Of a DNA stretch of 36,211 nt, positions 8,660-17,045 are shown one piece after another. The DNA is taken from positions 1 through 36,211 of the forward strand of contig DASZZX010000184.1 of NCBI GenBank assembly GCA_036260415.1, given 5' to 3'. Numbering within the stretch: the stretch's first letter is position 1; every line of letters begins with the position of its first letter. The stretch comes from DASZZX01 sp036260415 (lineage in GTDB: Bacteria > Actinomycetota > Nitriliruptoria > Nitriliruptorales > JAHWKO01). A program made the position numbers and the translations under genes. The notes below the pieces were generated by a model. The model was not told where the DNA came from. It did no database searches and saw only the letters and a program-made list of their open reading frames with translations.

Positions 8660-10084
8660 TCACGTCACCGCGGTCTGGACCGAGCTGCCTCGGTACACGG
8701 CGCTCAGGGTGCGCTGGCCGCCGTTGTGGTGACCGACGCCGACCTGCTGGAAGTCGACGTCGGGCCAGAACCCACGCACGGTGCCCTCCAGCACCATGAG
8801 CGACATCAGCGGGAAGGCGAAGTCCGACGCCGCGTACAGGCCGTGGTCGCGTTGCAGGTCGAACATTGCCTGGCCGAAGACCGGCATGTCGAAGTCGTTG
8901 TCCGGTCCAGCGGCGCGCGCCACGAGATCGGCGACAGCCCCGATGAACCCGTCCACGTCGGTGTCGGGATCCACCCGAACGGCGCTGGCCAGGACGAGCT
9001 CGCCGCACCGCCTGCCGTCACCCGCCGCCATGCCCGCGAAGAACTCGGCGATGAGGTCGCGGACCTTCTCCGGCAGCTGGACGCTGTACCCGGCGTCGAG
9101 GACGACCACCTCGCCTTCCGGCGTGAGGTAGACGTTGCCGGGGTGCAGGTCGCAGTGGACGAACCCCTCGACAAACAGCATCCGGTGGGCGGCGGCGAGG
9201 ACGGTCGAGGCGAGCCGCGCGCGGACCTCGGGGACCAGCAGCTCGGGGGTGTCCCGGTGTAGTCGCGGAAGGTACTCGAGGACGAGGCACTCGGGGGTGG
9301 AACGGCCCGGGATCAGCTGCGGCACACGCACGTCGGGGACCGGTGCCAGGGCGGCGCGCAGGCGCTCAAGGTTGCGCGCCTCCCGGTCGAAGTCGAGCTG
9401 ACCGAGGACCGCGATGCTGATGTACTCCACCAGGTCGGCCATCGGCATCCCGCGCATTTTCGGCAGCCGTTCGCCGACGCGGACCAGTCCCCGCACGAGC
9501 GCCAAGTCTGCGGCCATCCGGCGTTCGATGTTCGGCCGCCTCACCTTGAGAGCGACACGGCGGCCGTCGAGGAGCGTCGCCCGGTACACGCACGCGATGC
9601 TGCCGCTGGCCAGCGGTCGCTCCTCGACCTCGGCGAACTCCTCCTCGAGCCGGCCGCCGAACGCGCGGCGGAGGGCGCGGGCTCGGGCGCGGGACGACAT
9701 CGGGATCACTGCGTCGTGCAGCACCGACAGCTCGTCGCACAGGGCCGCGGGCATCGCGTCGCGGCGTGTACTGCCGATCTGGGCGAACTTCACGAAGGTG
9801 GGGCCGAGCGCCTGGATGAGATCCACGGCCCAGCGGTAGCGATACCGTGTGGCGGCATCGCGCCCGCGCACCACGCGGAGGGTCAGCATGGTCGGGAGCG
9901 CGGGGGTCGCACGGATGGCGACGATCCCGATGATCGTCACCAGGCGGCCGGCGAGCCGCAGCGCGGAGAGCGCGGCGGCACCGGTTGCGACGAGCAGATG
10001 AGCGGTCAGGTGCAGGACGGCGACCGGACGCAGGTGTCCGATCCGGCGGCCGTACGCCTCGGAGCGGTCGGGTGTGCCGCTCAT
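8660..10084 (-). CDS. ABC1/UbiB-family atypical kinase
   Basis: This 474-residue member of the ABC1/AarF/UbiB family of atypical kinases/ATPases starts with a hydrophobic N-terminal stretch (about residues 20-65), suggesting membrane association. The family KxGQ motif appears as KFAQ (99-102), so the Gly is replaced. The Ala-rich loop reads LASGSIACVYRA (158-169). Lys180 in VALKVRRP, HCDLHPGN (310-317) and the metal-binding Asp in VLDAG (D330, where DFG would be usual) are present. The ATG at 10084 has GGGAGG five bases upstream; an in-frame GTG lies two codons earlier. A copy of the cluster-wide promoter element precedes it, so it should head the kinase, NTF2-like, UvrA and DUF5655 operon. 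UbiB relatives affect lipid or quinone synthesis; a role in enediyne production or tolerance is only inferred. Confidence 0.85.
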   Translation of the reverse strand: MSGTPDRSEAYGRRIGHLRPVAVLHLTAHLLVATGAAALSALRLAGRLVTIIGIVAIRATPALPTMLTLRVVRGRDAATRYRYRWAVDLIQALGPTFVKFAQIGSTRRDAMPAALCDELSVLHDAVIPMSSRARARALRRAFGGRLEEEFAEVEERPLASGSIACVYRATLLDGRRVALKVRRPNIERRMAADLALVRGLVRVGERLPKMRGMPMADLVEYISIAVLGQLDFDREARNLERLRAALAPVPDVRVPQLIPGRSTPECLVLEYLPRLHRDTPELLVPEVRARLASTVLAAAHRMLFVEGFVHCDLHPGNVYLTPEGEVVVLDAGYSVQLPEKVRDLIAEFFAGMAAGDGRRCGELVLASAVRVDPDTDVDGFIGAVADLVARAAGPDNDFDMPVFGQAMFDLQRDHGLYAASDFAFPLMSLMVLEGTVRGFWPDVDFQQVGVGHHNGGQRTLSAVYRGSSVQTAVT

Positions 10085-10140
10085 GGACACCTCCCGTCTG
10101 GCTCGGCCGACCCGCGATGGTCGTGTCGTAGCGGTGCGTG

Positions 10141-10185
10141 CGACGCTAACGGGACGGTTGAGGTGGGGCTTCTCGCGGCTTGCCG
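10141..10185 (-). promoter_or_regulatory. Shared promoter element, copy A (kinase operon)
   Basis: Read on the minus strand: CGGCAA (10185-10180), six bases, AGAAG (10173-10169), 19 bases, then TTAGCGTCG (10149-10141). The last box overlaps the stop codon of the DyP gene and lies 56 bases before the kinase start. The same arrangement occurs four more times in the window. Confidence 0.6.
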
Positions 10186-11705
10186 CTCGGACCGTCGACG
10201 CTCGCTCCGAGCACTCTGACCGTGCTCACGGCGGGGGCGAAGAGGTACGCGCCGCCCGTCGGCACGACCCAGTCGTGGGGCAACCGGAGGATGACGCGCT
10301 CCTCGTCGCCGTCCGCGGACGGGACGCGCAGCGAGAAGATGCGGCTGCGATCGCCGCGTGTGCCAAAGCTCTGACCGGCGATCGGGTCATGACCGTCGTC
10401 CGTGTCGTGCAGGTGGGGGTTGTTGAGCCATGCGCGGGTCACGAACTCGAACTGACGCTCGATGGATGTCTGATACGCGAGGAACAGCAGACCCTGCTCC
10501 TCGACGTCGCCCCGCCGATCCACGAACGGGATGCTGCGTCGGAGCAGCCGGTGGCGTTCGATGCTCGCCTCCGTGAGCCCGGGTGTGGCCGAGTCACGCG
10601 GGTAGGCCCGTCGGATGTGCGCCGCGCGCGGACAAAGCAGCCCATGGGGGTCGGGGGCGTTGCGGTTACCGGCCCGGGCGAGGTACGAAAAGTCGTTGTT
10701 ACGGGCGGGATCGCGTCCGAGGTCGGGCCGGTCGGTGTCCGGGCTCGTCATGAGCGGTGCGCCGCTGTGCCAGCGGCCCATGAGCTTGGCGGCGACCGAC
10801 TCGGGTGTGACACCGTCGAGCGCAGGATGCTCCGCGGCGATGCGCCGCGCGGCCTCGCGCACGAATGCCTGGAAGCCGGCGACGTCCTGGCGCAGCCGGC
10901 GGAACACGAGCAGCGAGCCGTTGCGCGTCCAGTCGGGACCTCCATGGCTGCGCAGGCCCGGCCGCAGCCGGTCGAAGGGATGCTGGGTGGGATAGCCGAA
11001 CACGAACTCGCCCGGCCAGACGAGGACCTGACCCGGTCGGGCGTGGACCGGGTCGCCGGGGACCGTCGAGGGGTCCAGGAAGTCGCCGGGCGCGTCCGAC
11101 AGCCGGCCGCGGATGCCGGGCTGGGAGATGTCGTCGCAGAACCCGAACGGCTCCCGGCGCTCGTCTGGCGGGGGCGGACGCTGCCCGAACTGCACGAGCA
11201 CGACGCGGACCCCCCTCGGCAGCCCTCGTCGCAGGCGGTCGACTTCGGCAGCGACGTCACCGCGGTCCTGTCCGGCAATGAGCAGCATGACATCGACCGC
11301 GGTCTCCGGGCCGCCGATGAGCCAGTTGTCGTAGGACCCGTCCGCGTCAGGGGCCGAGGGATCGCCGAGCAGGGTGGAGCGCCGGCCCATGCCCTGCTTG
11401 AGGGGCACGTCCGTGAGACCGTCCGCGCGGGGTAGGAGCTTCCGCAGACCCGCGGACGTCAGGGCGATGTTGAGCCAGGGGTCCCCGGTGGCGTCACTTT
11501 TCGCGGCTCCGCGGGATCGGAGCACGTCGGCGAGGGTCGTGACGCGCAGCTCACGCAACCAGGGTCCTGCCCGCACGGCCGAGACGATCTCCAGAAACAC
11601 GAACGCCTGGGACGGCGTGCGGAAACCCGGGAGGACGCTGCCCTGGATCTCGTCGGTCGCCAGGACCGGCTCGGCCTCCCGCCCGGGGCCGGACGGAGCC
11701 GCCAC
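10146..11705 (-). CDS. DyP-type heme peroxidase
   Basis: This roughly 519-residue dye-decolorizing-peroxidase-like protein starts near the family opening, EIQGSVLPGF (19-28). The distal segment is GFCDDISQP (188-196), a variant of the usual GxxDG in which the last Gly is Asp; the catalytic Asp191 is kept. Arg269/270 in LLVFRRLRQD would be the distal Arg. The proximal heme ligand is His363 in RAAHIRRAYPRD. I see no Tat signal, so it is probably cytoplasmic. I prefer GTG 11705, which overlaps nothing; GTG 11753 would overlap the upstream gene by 41 bases. It is paired with the three-domain SnoaL-like gene. DyP enzymes oxidise bulky aromatics and can add oxygen, so an oxidative tailoring role is plausible but unproven. 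Confidence 0.87.
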   Translation of the reverse strand: MAAPSGPGREAEPVLATDEIQGSVLPGFRTPSQAFVFLEIVSAVRAGPWLRELRVTTLADVLRSRGAAKSDATGDPWLNIALTSAGLRKLLPRADGLTDVPLKQGMGRRSTLLGDPSAPDADGSYDNWLIGGPETAVDVMLLIAGQDRGDVAAEVDRLRRGLPRGVRVVLVQFGQRPPPPDERREPFGFCDDISQPGIRGRLSDAPGDFLDPSTVPGDPVHARPGQVLVWPGEFVFGYPTQHPFDRLRPGLRSHGGPDWTRNGSLLVFRRLRQDVAGFQAFVREAARRIAAEHPALDGVTPESVAAKLMGRWHSGAPLMTSPDTDRPDLGRDPARNNDFSYLARAGNRNAPDPHGLLCPRAAHIRRAYPRDSATPGLTEASIERHRLLRRSIPFVDRRGDVEEQGLLFLAYQTSIERQFEFVTRAWLNNPHLHDTDDGHDPIAGQSFGTRGDRSRIFSLRVPSADGDEERVILRLPHDWVVPTGGAYLFAPAVSTVRVLGASVDGPSGKPREAPPQPSR

Positions 11706-11712
11706 CGGCCAC

Positions 11713-12978
11713 TCACGCGTCCGGCGCGAACCGGCCTCCGGCGGGCACCGCACCGAGCTGCTGGAGTAGCGTCCACGGCTCGAGCTCCATCCAGCTCTCG
11801 TCGATCGCGCCGTCCGGGTTCAGCCGGAAGCTCATCGCCACGCGGCCGGTCACGCCCAGGTCGGTCGGGGCCACGTCGAGAACGCGGCCGCGGTGGGTGC
11901 CGGAGAACGTCGCGAGCACCGTCACCTCGCTGCCGTCCTGGATGATGTGTTCCAGGTCGAGCTGGAAGTCGGGGAACCCGCCGAGGGTCAGGCAGGCGGT
12001 CAGCGATCCGGTCAAGTGGTCGGTCGCGCCTGAGCCGACGTACCCGCCAGCCGCCCCGAGGTCCTTGCCGTTCAGCACCTCGGCCACGAAGCGCTGCACC
12101 AGCTCCTTCGGCTCGATGGCTCCTGTGGCCGGGGACGTGCCCGCTCGCTGCCTGGGGCCGCCGAGTTGTGCGGCGATGGCGTCTAGGTCGCACTCCACCC
12201 GGCACTCGACGATCCTGCCGTCCACGACGCGGAGGCGGTCGACGCGGGTGGTCTCCACGCGCCTCCCGGTCGCCGGGATGCCGAGGAACGGACCCTCGTG
12301 GGTCCCAGACATCGCCGACGTGACGACCACTGTGTCGCCGTCCGTGGTGACCTCGGTGGCTGTCACGCGCAGGTCCGGGAATGCCACGAGGAGCGCGAGC
12401 GTGGACAGCGCAAAACCAGAGTGGTCGACGGCGTGCGGGTCGAGCAGCTCGGCGAGCGCCGCGGTGTCCCGTCCGCCGAGGACCCGCTTGACGAAGGCCC
12501 GCCCGATCTCCTCGGGTGCGTCCCCCTCCATGGCGCGAGCCGGCGCGTCGAGCGCTCCGATGAGCTGGAGGAACGCCAGCTCGTTTCCGCAGCCCCAGTG
12601 CTCGACCATCTTGTCCCCCGCGACCCGGAAGATGTCGATGCGCGTGCCGCCCAGGCGCCGGCCGGTGGCCGCGATGCCCTTGTAGGTCCCCTCGTGGTGC
12701 GCCTGCCAGTGTCCGAGGCTGACGACGAACTCGTCCTCGGCACTGAGGCGGTCGGCGGTGAAGCGGAAGTCCGGCAGGCCCGAGAGCCACTCGGGGAGGG
12801 CGTCCTTGATCCCGCTGACCGGCAGGTCGACCTCCTGATATGGGGTCGGCAGCGGGGTCCAGTCCAGGTAGCTCGACACCTTGAGCTGATCGACGGCCGC
12901 CAGGCTCCCGCTGTTGAAGACCTCGTCGATCCAGCGCTGCACGATCGCCTTGTTGTGTGCCTCGGTCGCGGTCGACAT
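11713..12978 (-). CDS. Three tandem SnoaL-like (NTF2-fold) domains
   Basis: This 421-residue protein is built of three SnoaL-like domains at about residues 5-140, 155-275 and 290-410. Each begins with a helix of the type IVQRWIDEVFNSG, FVKRVLGGRD or LVQRFVAEVLNGK. Each continues through a G-PDF/PDL strand (GLPDFRF, AFPDLRV, GFPDFQL) and an SGTH-like segment (AHHEGTY, SGTHEG, SGTHRG). SnoaL-type proteins are usually single-domain aldol cyclases or hydroxylases of polyketide pathways, so three in one chain is unusual. Domains 2-3 closely parallel the separate two-domain protein at 25349-26200. The ATG has GGAGAGGAG upstream, and promoter copy C lies about 50 bases before it. It probably acts in ring formation or binding of a polyketide intermediate. 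Confidence 0.85.
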   Translation of the reverse strand: MSTATEAHNKAIVQRWIDEVFNSGSLAAVDQLKVSSYLDWTPLPTPYQEVDLPVSGIKDALPEWLSGLPDFRFTADRLSAEDEFVVSLGHWQAHHEGTYKGIAATGRRLGGTRIDIFRVAGDKMVEHWGCGNELAFLQLIGALDAPARAMEGDAPEEIGRAFVKRVLGGRDTAALAELLDPHAVDHSGFALSTLALLVAFPDLRVTATEVTTDGDTVVVTSAMSGTHEGPFLGIPATGRRVETTRVDRLRVVDGRIVECRVECDLDAIAAQLGGPRQRAGTSPATGAIEPKELVQRFVAEVLNGKDLGAAGGYVGSGATDHLTGSLTACLTLGGFPDFQLDLEHIIQDGSEVTVLATFSGTHRGRVLDVAPTDLGVTGRVAMSFRLNPDGAIDESWMELEPWTLLQQLGAVPAGGRFAPDA

Positions 12979-13030
12979 GACACCACTCCTCTCCGAGCGC
13001 GGGCCGCGGACGGTCGTGCCCGACCCGTCG

Positions 13031-13075
13031 CGACGTTAAGCATGGGCCGTCGGGAGGGCTTCTCCGACGTTGCCG
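13031..13075 (-). promoter_or_regulatory. Shared promoter element, copy C (triple-SnoaL operon)
   Basis: Minus strand: CGGCAA (13075-13070), six bases, AGAAG (13063-13059), 19 bases, TTAACGTCG (13039-13031). The element is embedded in the 3' end of the hydrolase gene, and its distal box includes the hydrolase stop codon TAA. It is 52 bases upstream of the triple-SnoaL start codon. Confidence 0.62.
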
Positions 13076-14154
13076 AGGGCGCCCGTGGCGTCGATCCCGT
13101 CCAGGAATTCCCCCACCACCTCGAGGTACCTCTGCGGCTCCTCCATCAGCGCCCCGTGGGCGCTGTCCTCGAACACCACCCAGGAGGCGTCGCGGATGCC
13201 CTCCACCAGCACCGTCATCTGCCGCGGTGTCGCCTCGTCGTGTCGGCCCGACGTCACGAGCGTCGGGACGGTGATCCCGCCGAGCCGGTCGCTGACATCC
13301 CAGAGGCACAGGGCACCCTGGCCGAAGAACTCGCTCGGACCCCACATGGCCTCGTACACCTGCCGGTTCATCCCGGCGAACGACCGGAACGCCGACAGCG
13401 GTGCGTCACGCGGGCGACCGCGCATCACGTGCCGGCGGATGTACTCGACGTTCACGATCTCGTAGGCAACGCGTCGCAAGGGGGGGAACGCGGAGGCCGC
13501 AGCGGCGGCGCGGACCACCGCCGGTTGCGCCAGCGCGTCGAACGCGGTCCGGGAGATCGTCGCCACCAGCCCCGCGGTCTTGGGTGATATCCCCCGGCGC
13601 ACCTTCGTTGACCGGGATCTCCGGGTGCGGCGCGCCCGTGGTGGTTGGTACGCCGACTCGTAGCGAGCCATCGCGCGAACCACGTGGGCCGGCAGCTGGT
13701 CACGCAGACGCCGGACCTCCGCGCGCCACAGCGGCGCGCTAGCAGGGGCGCTGGCGAGCACGAGGCTCGCCACCCCTTCGGGCTGCCGGTCGAGGAGGTA
13801 CTCGAGCGCGAGCATCCCGCCCCAGGACCAGCCGAGCAGGTGCACCCGCTCGAGACCCAGCGCACTCCGCATCCGGGCGAGCTCGTCCACGAACGTCGAG
13901 ACGGCCCACAGCGACGGATCGCGGGGACGGTCGGAGCGGCCGCAGCCGAGCTGGTCGTAGCGGATGACGGCCCGTCCCGTGGTGGCCAGCGCCTCCAAGG
14001 GCTCGAGAGCGTCGCTGGGCATCCCCGGTCCGCCGTGCAGGCACAGCAGCGGCGTCCTGTCGCCGCCGAGCGGACCGACCACGCGGAACCAGGTCCTCAT
14101 CCCGTGGAACGGGACGAAGCCCTCGGCGACCGGCACGTCTCGGGCTGGAGGCAT
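13036..14154 (-). CDS. Alpha/beta hydrolase, proline-iminopeptidase-like
   Basis: This 372-residue alpha/beta-hydrolase-fold protein has the oxyanion HGGPG (40-44), DQLGCGRSD (67-75), the nucleophile elbow GWSWGG with Ser110, an acidic segment TSGRHDEATP and the catalytic His in EDSAHGALME near the C-terminus. These are hallmarks of the proline iminopeptidase/epoxide-hydrolase-like branch. The cap region contains a basic Arg-rich stretch (ARRTRRSRSTKVRR), which is unusual. The ATG follows the stop of the SnoaL-like gene by two bases; the ribosome binding site is poor, so coupled translation is likely. In this operon of two SnoaL-like genes it probably modifies a pathway intermediate (hydrolysis, or a non-hydrolytic C-C or ring-opening reaction) rather than peptides. 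The exact substrate is unknown. Confidence 0.87.
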   Translation of the reverse strand: MPPARDVPVAEGFVPFHGMRTWFRVVGPLGGDRTPLLCLHGGPGMPSDALEPLEALATTGRAVIRYDQLGCGRSDRPRDPSLWAVSTFVDELARMRSALGLERVHLLGWSWGGMLALEYLLDRQPEGVASLVLASAPASAPLWRAEVRRLRDQLPAHVVRAMARYESAYQPPRARRTRRSRSTKVRRGISPKTAGLVATISRTAFDALAQPAVVRAAAAASAFPPLRRVAYEIVNVEYIRRHVMRGRPRDAPLSAFRSFAGMNRQVYEAMWGPSEFFGQGALCLWDVSDRLGGITVPTLVTSGRHDEATPRQMTVLVEGIRDASWVVFEDSAHGALMEEPQRYLEVVGEFLDGIDATGALGNVGEALPTAHA

Positions 14155-14156
14155 CC

Positions 14157-14633
14157 TCAACACATGACGGCGGGGACGAACCCGATCCGCTTCCACAGGT
14201 CCGGGTCGCCCCACAGGTCCCAGTGGCGCTGCACGATGAGCTCGGTCTCCGGGTCGACCTCAGCGATGTCGATGGACTCCCACGCCACCGCCTCCATCGT
14301 GGGCTCCTTCCCGAGGAACGAGCCCGTGTGGGTCCCGGTCGCGGCGAAATGGCTCACGACCCGATTGCCTTGGACGCGCACGTCGCGCGCCTCGAAGAAC
14401 AGGTCGGGGAAGGCCTCGCGGAGCATGCCGAACAGCACTCGGACGCCCTCCGGCCGGTAGTTCGACACCCGGCCGTGGTGCAGCGCGTCCGGTGCCAGGT
14501 GCCGCACCGCCTCATCGATGTCCCCGCGGTTGATCGCCTCGAGGAAGGCGAGGACGGGACGGACGACACGTGACTGCGCCTCCGCCTGCGGCCGCTGGTC
14601 GAGCATCGTCGATCCGGTGATCGTCTCCGACAT
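14157..14633 (-). CDS. SnoaL-like polyketide cyclase family protein
   Basis: This 158-residue NTF2-fold protein of the SnoaL/ester-cyclase type has the helix VLAFLEAINRGDIDEAV, then HLAPDALHHGR, AFPDLFFEARDV, ATGTHTGSFLG and the closing IVQRHWDLWGD. The pattern of His residues after DALHHG and the ATGTHTG strand is typical of the family. The ATG at 14633 has GAGGAGG six bases upstream. It is the middle gene of a three-gene operon with another SnoaL-like gene and an alpha/beta hydrolase. SnoaL proteins catalyse aldol ring closure in aromatic polyketides, while relatives are hydroxylases or isomerases. The precise role here cannot be told from sequence. Confidence 0.85.
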   Translation of the reverse strand: MSETITGSTMLDQRPQAEAQSRVVRPVLAFLEAINRGDIDEAVRHLAPDALHHGRVSNYRPEGVRVLFGMLREAFPDLFFEARDVRVQGNRVVSHFAATGTHTGSFLGKEPTMEAVAWESIDIAEVDPETELIVQRHWDLWGDPDLWKRIGFVPAVMC

Positions 14634-14664
14634 CGTGTGCCTCCTCGCGTGCTGTCGGTTGGAG

Positions 14665-15123
14665 TCAGGACATCTGTGCCAGGTAGGTCGCGGGGACCAC
14701 ACCGATCTGTGCGAGCAGGTGCAGCTCGTCGAGGACCCCGCGGTGCTCGACGAACTGCCCGTCCCGGACCCGGGCGATGTCCACCGAGTGGACGCAGATG
14801 CGTCGGCCCGTGCCGGGCTGGCCCAGGTAGTCGCCCTGGTGGGTGCCCTCGATGCGGACGAGCGCGGCGGCGCGATCGCCCTCGGCGATCAGCTCCACGA
14901 TGGTCCAATGCAGGTCCGGGAACGCCCGGAAGGTCGTCTCGAACGCGAAGGCCACCCCCCCCTTGGGGTACTCGGACAGGCGCGAGTGGTGGATGCAGTC
15001 CGGGTGCAGGCAGGCGAACACGGCCTCCATGTCGCCCCGGTTGCACGCGTCGTAGTAGCGGCGCACGAGCTCCTTCGTCGCCTTCGTCTCGACGAGCAGG
15101 TCGTCGGCGGTGCACACGTGCAT
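14665..15123 (-). CDS. SnoaL-like polyketide cyclase family protein
   Basis: This 152-residue single-domain SnoaL-like protein has LVRRYYDACNRGDMEAVFACLHPDC in two helices, then HHSRLSEYPKG, AFPDLHWTIVEL, IEGTHQGDYLG and a final strand with FVEHRGVLDELH. It begins at ATG 15123 with GGAGG upstream and is the first gene of the unit 15123 to 13036, preceded by promoter copy E. It is related to but distinct from the next gene; having two different single-domain paralogs side by side suggests consecutive or heteromeric action. NTF2 fold is confident; substrate and reaction are not. Confidence 0.85.
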   Translation of the reverse strand: MHVCTADDLLVETKATKELVRRYYDACNRGDMEAVFACLHPDCIHHSRLSEYPKGGVAFAFETTFRAFPDLHWTIVELIAEGDRAAALVRIEGTHQGDYLGQPGTGRRICVHSVDIARVRDGQFVEHRGVLDELHLLAQIGVVPATYLAQMS

Positions 15124-15169
15124 GAGGACATCCTCCGGGCAGCGGTCCCCGCAACGGGCGTCTGCGCTG

Positions 15170-15214
15170 CCATCCTCACGGTCGGCGGAGCCGAGGTCTT
15201 CTCGTTGCTTGCAC
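15170..15214 (-). promoter_or_regulatory. Shared promoter element, copy E (SnoaL-hydrolase operon)
   Basis: Minus strand: GTGCAA (15214-15209), six bases, AGAAG (15202-15198), 19 bases, TGAGGATGG (15178-15170). It is the most diverged copy, but spacing is identical to copies A and C and it lies 46 bases before the SnoaL start. Confidence 0.45.
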
Positions 15215-15302
15215 GGCTCCGATCCGCCCGGTGACCGTGCTCGGGATGACCGGTAGGGTCGTGCGGGGCCGTTCTACGGAGCGGGGCGGAGAGGAGCACA
15301 CC

Positions 15303-15653
15303 GTGGCGGCGGACAGCGTCGACGAATACATCGCCGGCATCGACGAGAGCCTCCGGCCGGTCGCCGAGGAGGTGCGGCGCATCATCGTCGACGAGTTGCC
15401 GGACAGCGACGAAGCCATCAAGTGGTCGCAGCCGACCTACCGGGTGGCGGGCAAGCACGTCGCGTATCTCAAGGCCACGAAGAAACACCTCAGCTTCGGT
15501 CTAACGCAGGGGCGCCAGCTCGACGATCCGGACGGTCGGCTGCAGGGCGGCGGCCAACAGATGGCGCACGTCAAGCTGACCACGCTCGATGACATCGACG
15601 AGGACCAGTTCCGGGACTGGCTGCGACAGGCCGCGGAGCTGGCGCGCAGCTGA
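15303..15653 (+). CDS. DUF1801-type small protein
   Basis: This 116-residue protein resembles the DUF1801/YdhG family. It has the N-terminal EYIAGIDESLRPVAEEVRRI helix, EAIKWSQPTYRV with the family's KW-P-Y pattern, VAYLKATKKHLSFGL, and a C-terminal helix FRDWLRQAAEL. GTG 15303 is chosen because GGAGAGGAG precedes it at good spacing. The gene is on the opposite strand to its neighbours and ends three bases from the P450 stop codon. Family members have no settled function in actinobacteria. It may be a bystander within the cluster. Confidence 0.8.
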   Translation: MAADSVDEYIAGIDESLRPVAEEVRRIIVDELPDSDEAIKWSQPTYRVAGKHVAYLKATKKHLSFGLTQGRQLDDPDGRLQGGGQQMAHVKLTTLDDIDEDQFRDWLRQAAELARS

Positions 15654-15656
15654 CGG

Positions 15657-17045
15657 CTACCCCACAGCTGTCCGGTCGCCGCGTCGGCCGACCGGTGAGC
15701 TGGTGTCACGGCGCCGGTAGTGGACGAGGCAAGGCGCGCGGGGACGCACGACGCCCAGGTCGAAGGCCGTCCCGGGCTCGGGTGTGCCCAGCGTGACGTG
15801 GAAGCGGTCGAGCAGCCGGGCGACGATCGTGCGCATCTCCCCCAGACCGAAGGCCGATCCCGGGCAGCGGTAGAAGCCGGCGCTGAACCCGATGAGCGCG
15901 TGCGGGTGCCGCATGTGCTCATCCCGGCCTGGTGCGAACCGGTCGGGGTCGTAGCGGTCGGGGTCGTCGAACACGTCGGGCAGCCGGTGAGCGACGGCGG
16001 GGCACAGCATCGTCAACCACCCCCGGGGGATCCGGTAGCCGTCGATGATGTAGTCCTCGGCGGTCATCCGGGCGTAGTGGCTCATGACCGGACGCAGACG
16101 CACGGTCTCGGTCAGGGCCAGGTCCAGGGACCGCAGCCGCACCTCGGCGGTGCCAGAGGCGGCTCGCTGCTCGAGGATCTCGGCCTCGACGCGACGCTGG
16201 TACTCGGGGTGCTGCAGCAGCAGTACGACCGACCAGGCAGTCTGCGCGGCGGTGGTGATGTAGCCGGTGAACAGCGTGCACAGCGCCATGCCGACGAGCA
16301 GGTCGTCACCGTCGGTGGTGTCGGTCAGCTCGGGCGCGTCGACGAGCGTCTGGAGGTAGTCCTCGTGCCGCCCGGGGGAGCGCCGGCGCGCCTCGATGAT
16401 CGGCCGGATCATCTCCGCCAGCGCACGACGGGCACGGTCGCGCCGCCGGAACCTCGGCAGCGGGAGGTTGGGCGGCAGGACGAACTCCATGCCTCTCGCG
16501 AGGTCGCCGAGCAGCGGACGGAACTCGTCGATGCGTCGGCGGACCTCCGGCCCCAGCAGCGTGCGCGCCGCGATGCGCATGCTCAGCGGCTCGAGCTCGT
16601 CCCACAGCTCAAACGTGCCTCGTGAGCCCAGGCGCTCGCACCACGCGTCCACCTCGTCCGCCATCACCTCGCCGTACCGCTCAAGACGGCGGCCCTGGAA
16701 GGCCGACTGCATGAGGGCGATGTGCGCTCGTCGCGTCTCCAGGTCGGTGACCGCGGTCAGCACCTCGCCAAACATCGGGATGACGAACCGGTACACCTCC
16801 GGCACCGACAGGCGGTCGTCGACCTGTCGGAAGAAGAACTCGTGGTGCTCCGGCCCGATGAGCACCACCCCTCGCTGGGGTCCGAGCCGGATGCCGAAGA
16901 TGCGTCCGTGCTGCTCGTAGCCGCGCCGGAACACCTCGACGTGATCACGGCGGAAGTCGAGAATGTTGCCGAGCAGGGGGAGCCCTTCGACCATGGGAGG
17001 GGCCGCTGCGGCGCGGGCCAAGGCGGATGACGCCGGGCCGCTCAC
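15657..17045 (-). CDS. Cytochrome P450
   Basis: This 462-residue P450 has the I-helix segment FTGYITT (259-265), the ExxR pair E313/R316 in LTETVRLRP, and the heme-binding loop FSAGFYRCPG (387-396) with Cys394 as thiolate ligand. The opening (GLPLLGNILDF, HGRIFGIRLG) and overall pattern recall the CYP51-like/eukaryotic-like branch rather than the short classical bacterial P450s; this is an impression, not a clan assignment. No N-terminal membrane anchor is seen. The ATG overlaps the stop of the HFCD flavoprotein (ATGA), so the two are coupled. It is the last gene of the operon starting at 21884. Expected role: oxidation of the enediyne core or an attached moiety. It needs ferredoxin/reductase partners, which are not in the window. 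Confidence 0.93.
   Translation of the reverse strand: MSGPASSALARAAAAPPMVEGLPLLGNILDFRRDHVEVFRRGYEQHGRIFGIRLGPQRGVVLIGPEHHEFFFRQVDDRLSVPEVYRFVIPMFGEVLTAVTDLETRRAHIALMQSAFQGRRLERYGEVMADEVDAWCERLGSRGTFELWDELEPLSMRIAARTLLGPEVRRRIDEFRPLLGDLARGMEFVLPPNLPLPRFRRRDRARRALAEMIRPIIEARRRSPGRHEDYLQTLVDAPELTDTTDGDDLLVGMALCTLFTGYITTAAQTAWSVVLLLQHPEYQRRVEAEILEQRAASGTAEVRLRSLDLALTETVRLRPVMSHYARMTAEDYIIDGYRIPRGWLTMLCPAVAHRLPDVFDDPDRYDPDRFAPGRDEHMRHPHALIGFSAGFYRCPGSAFGLGEMRTIVARLLDRFHVTLGTPEPGTAFDLGVVRPRAPCLVHYRRRDTSSPVGRRGDRTAVG

Noticed and set aside
15610..15690. Repeated CAGCTG near the convergent ends of the DUF1801 and P450 genes as a terminator.
   Set aside because: The two short palindromes do not form a longer stem with each other, and part lies inside coding sequence.
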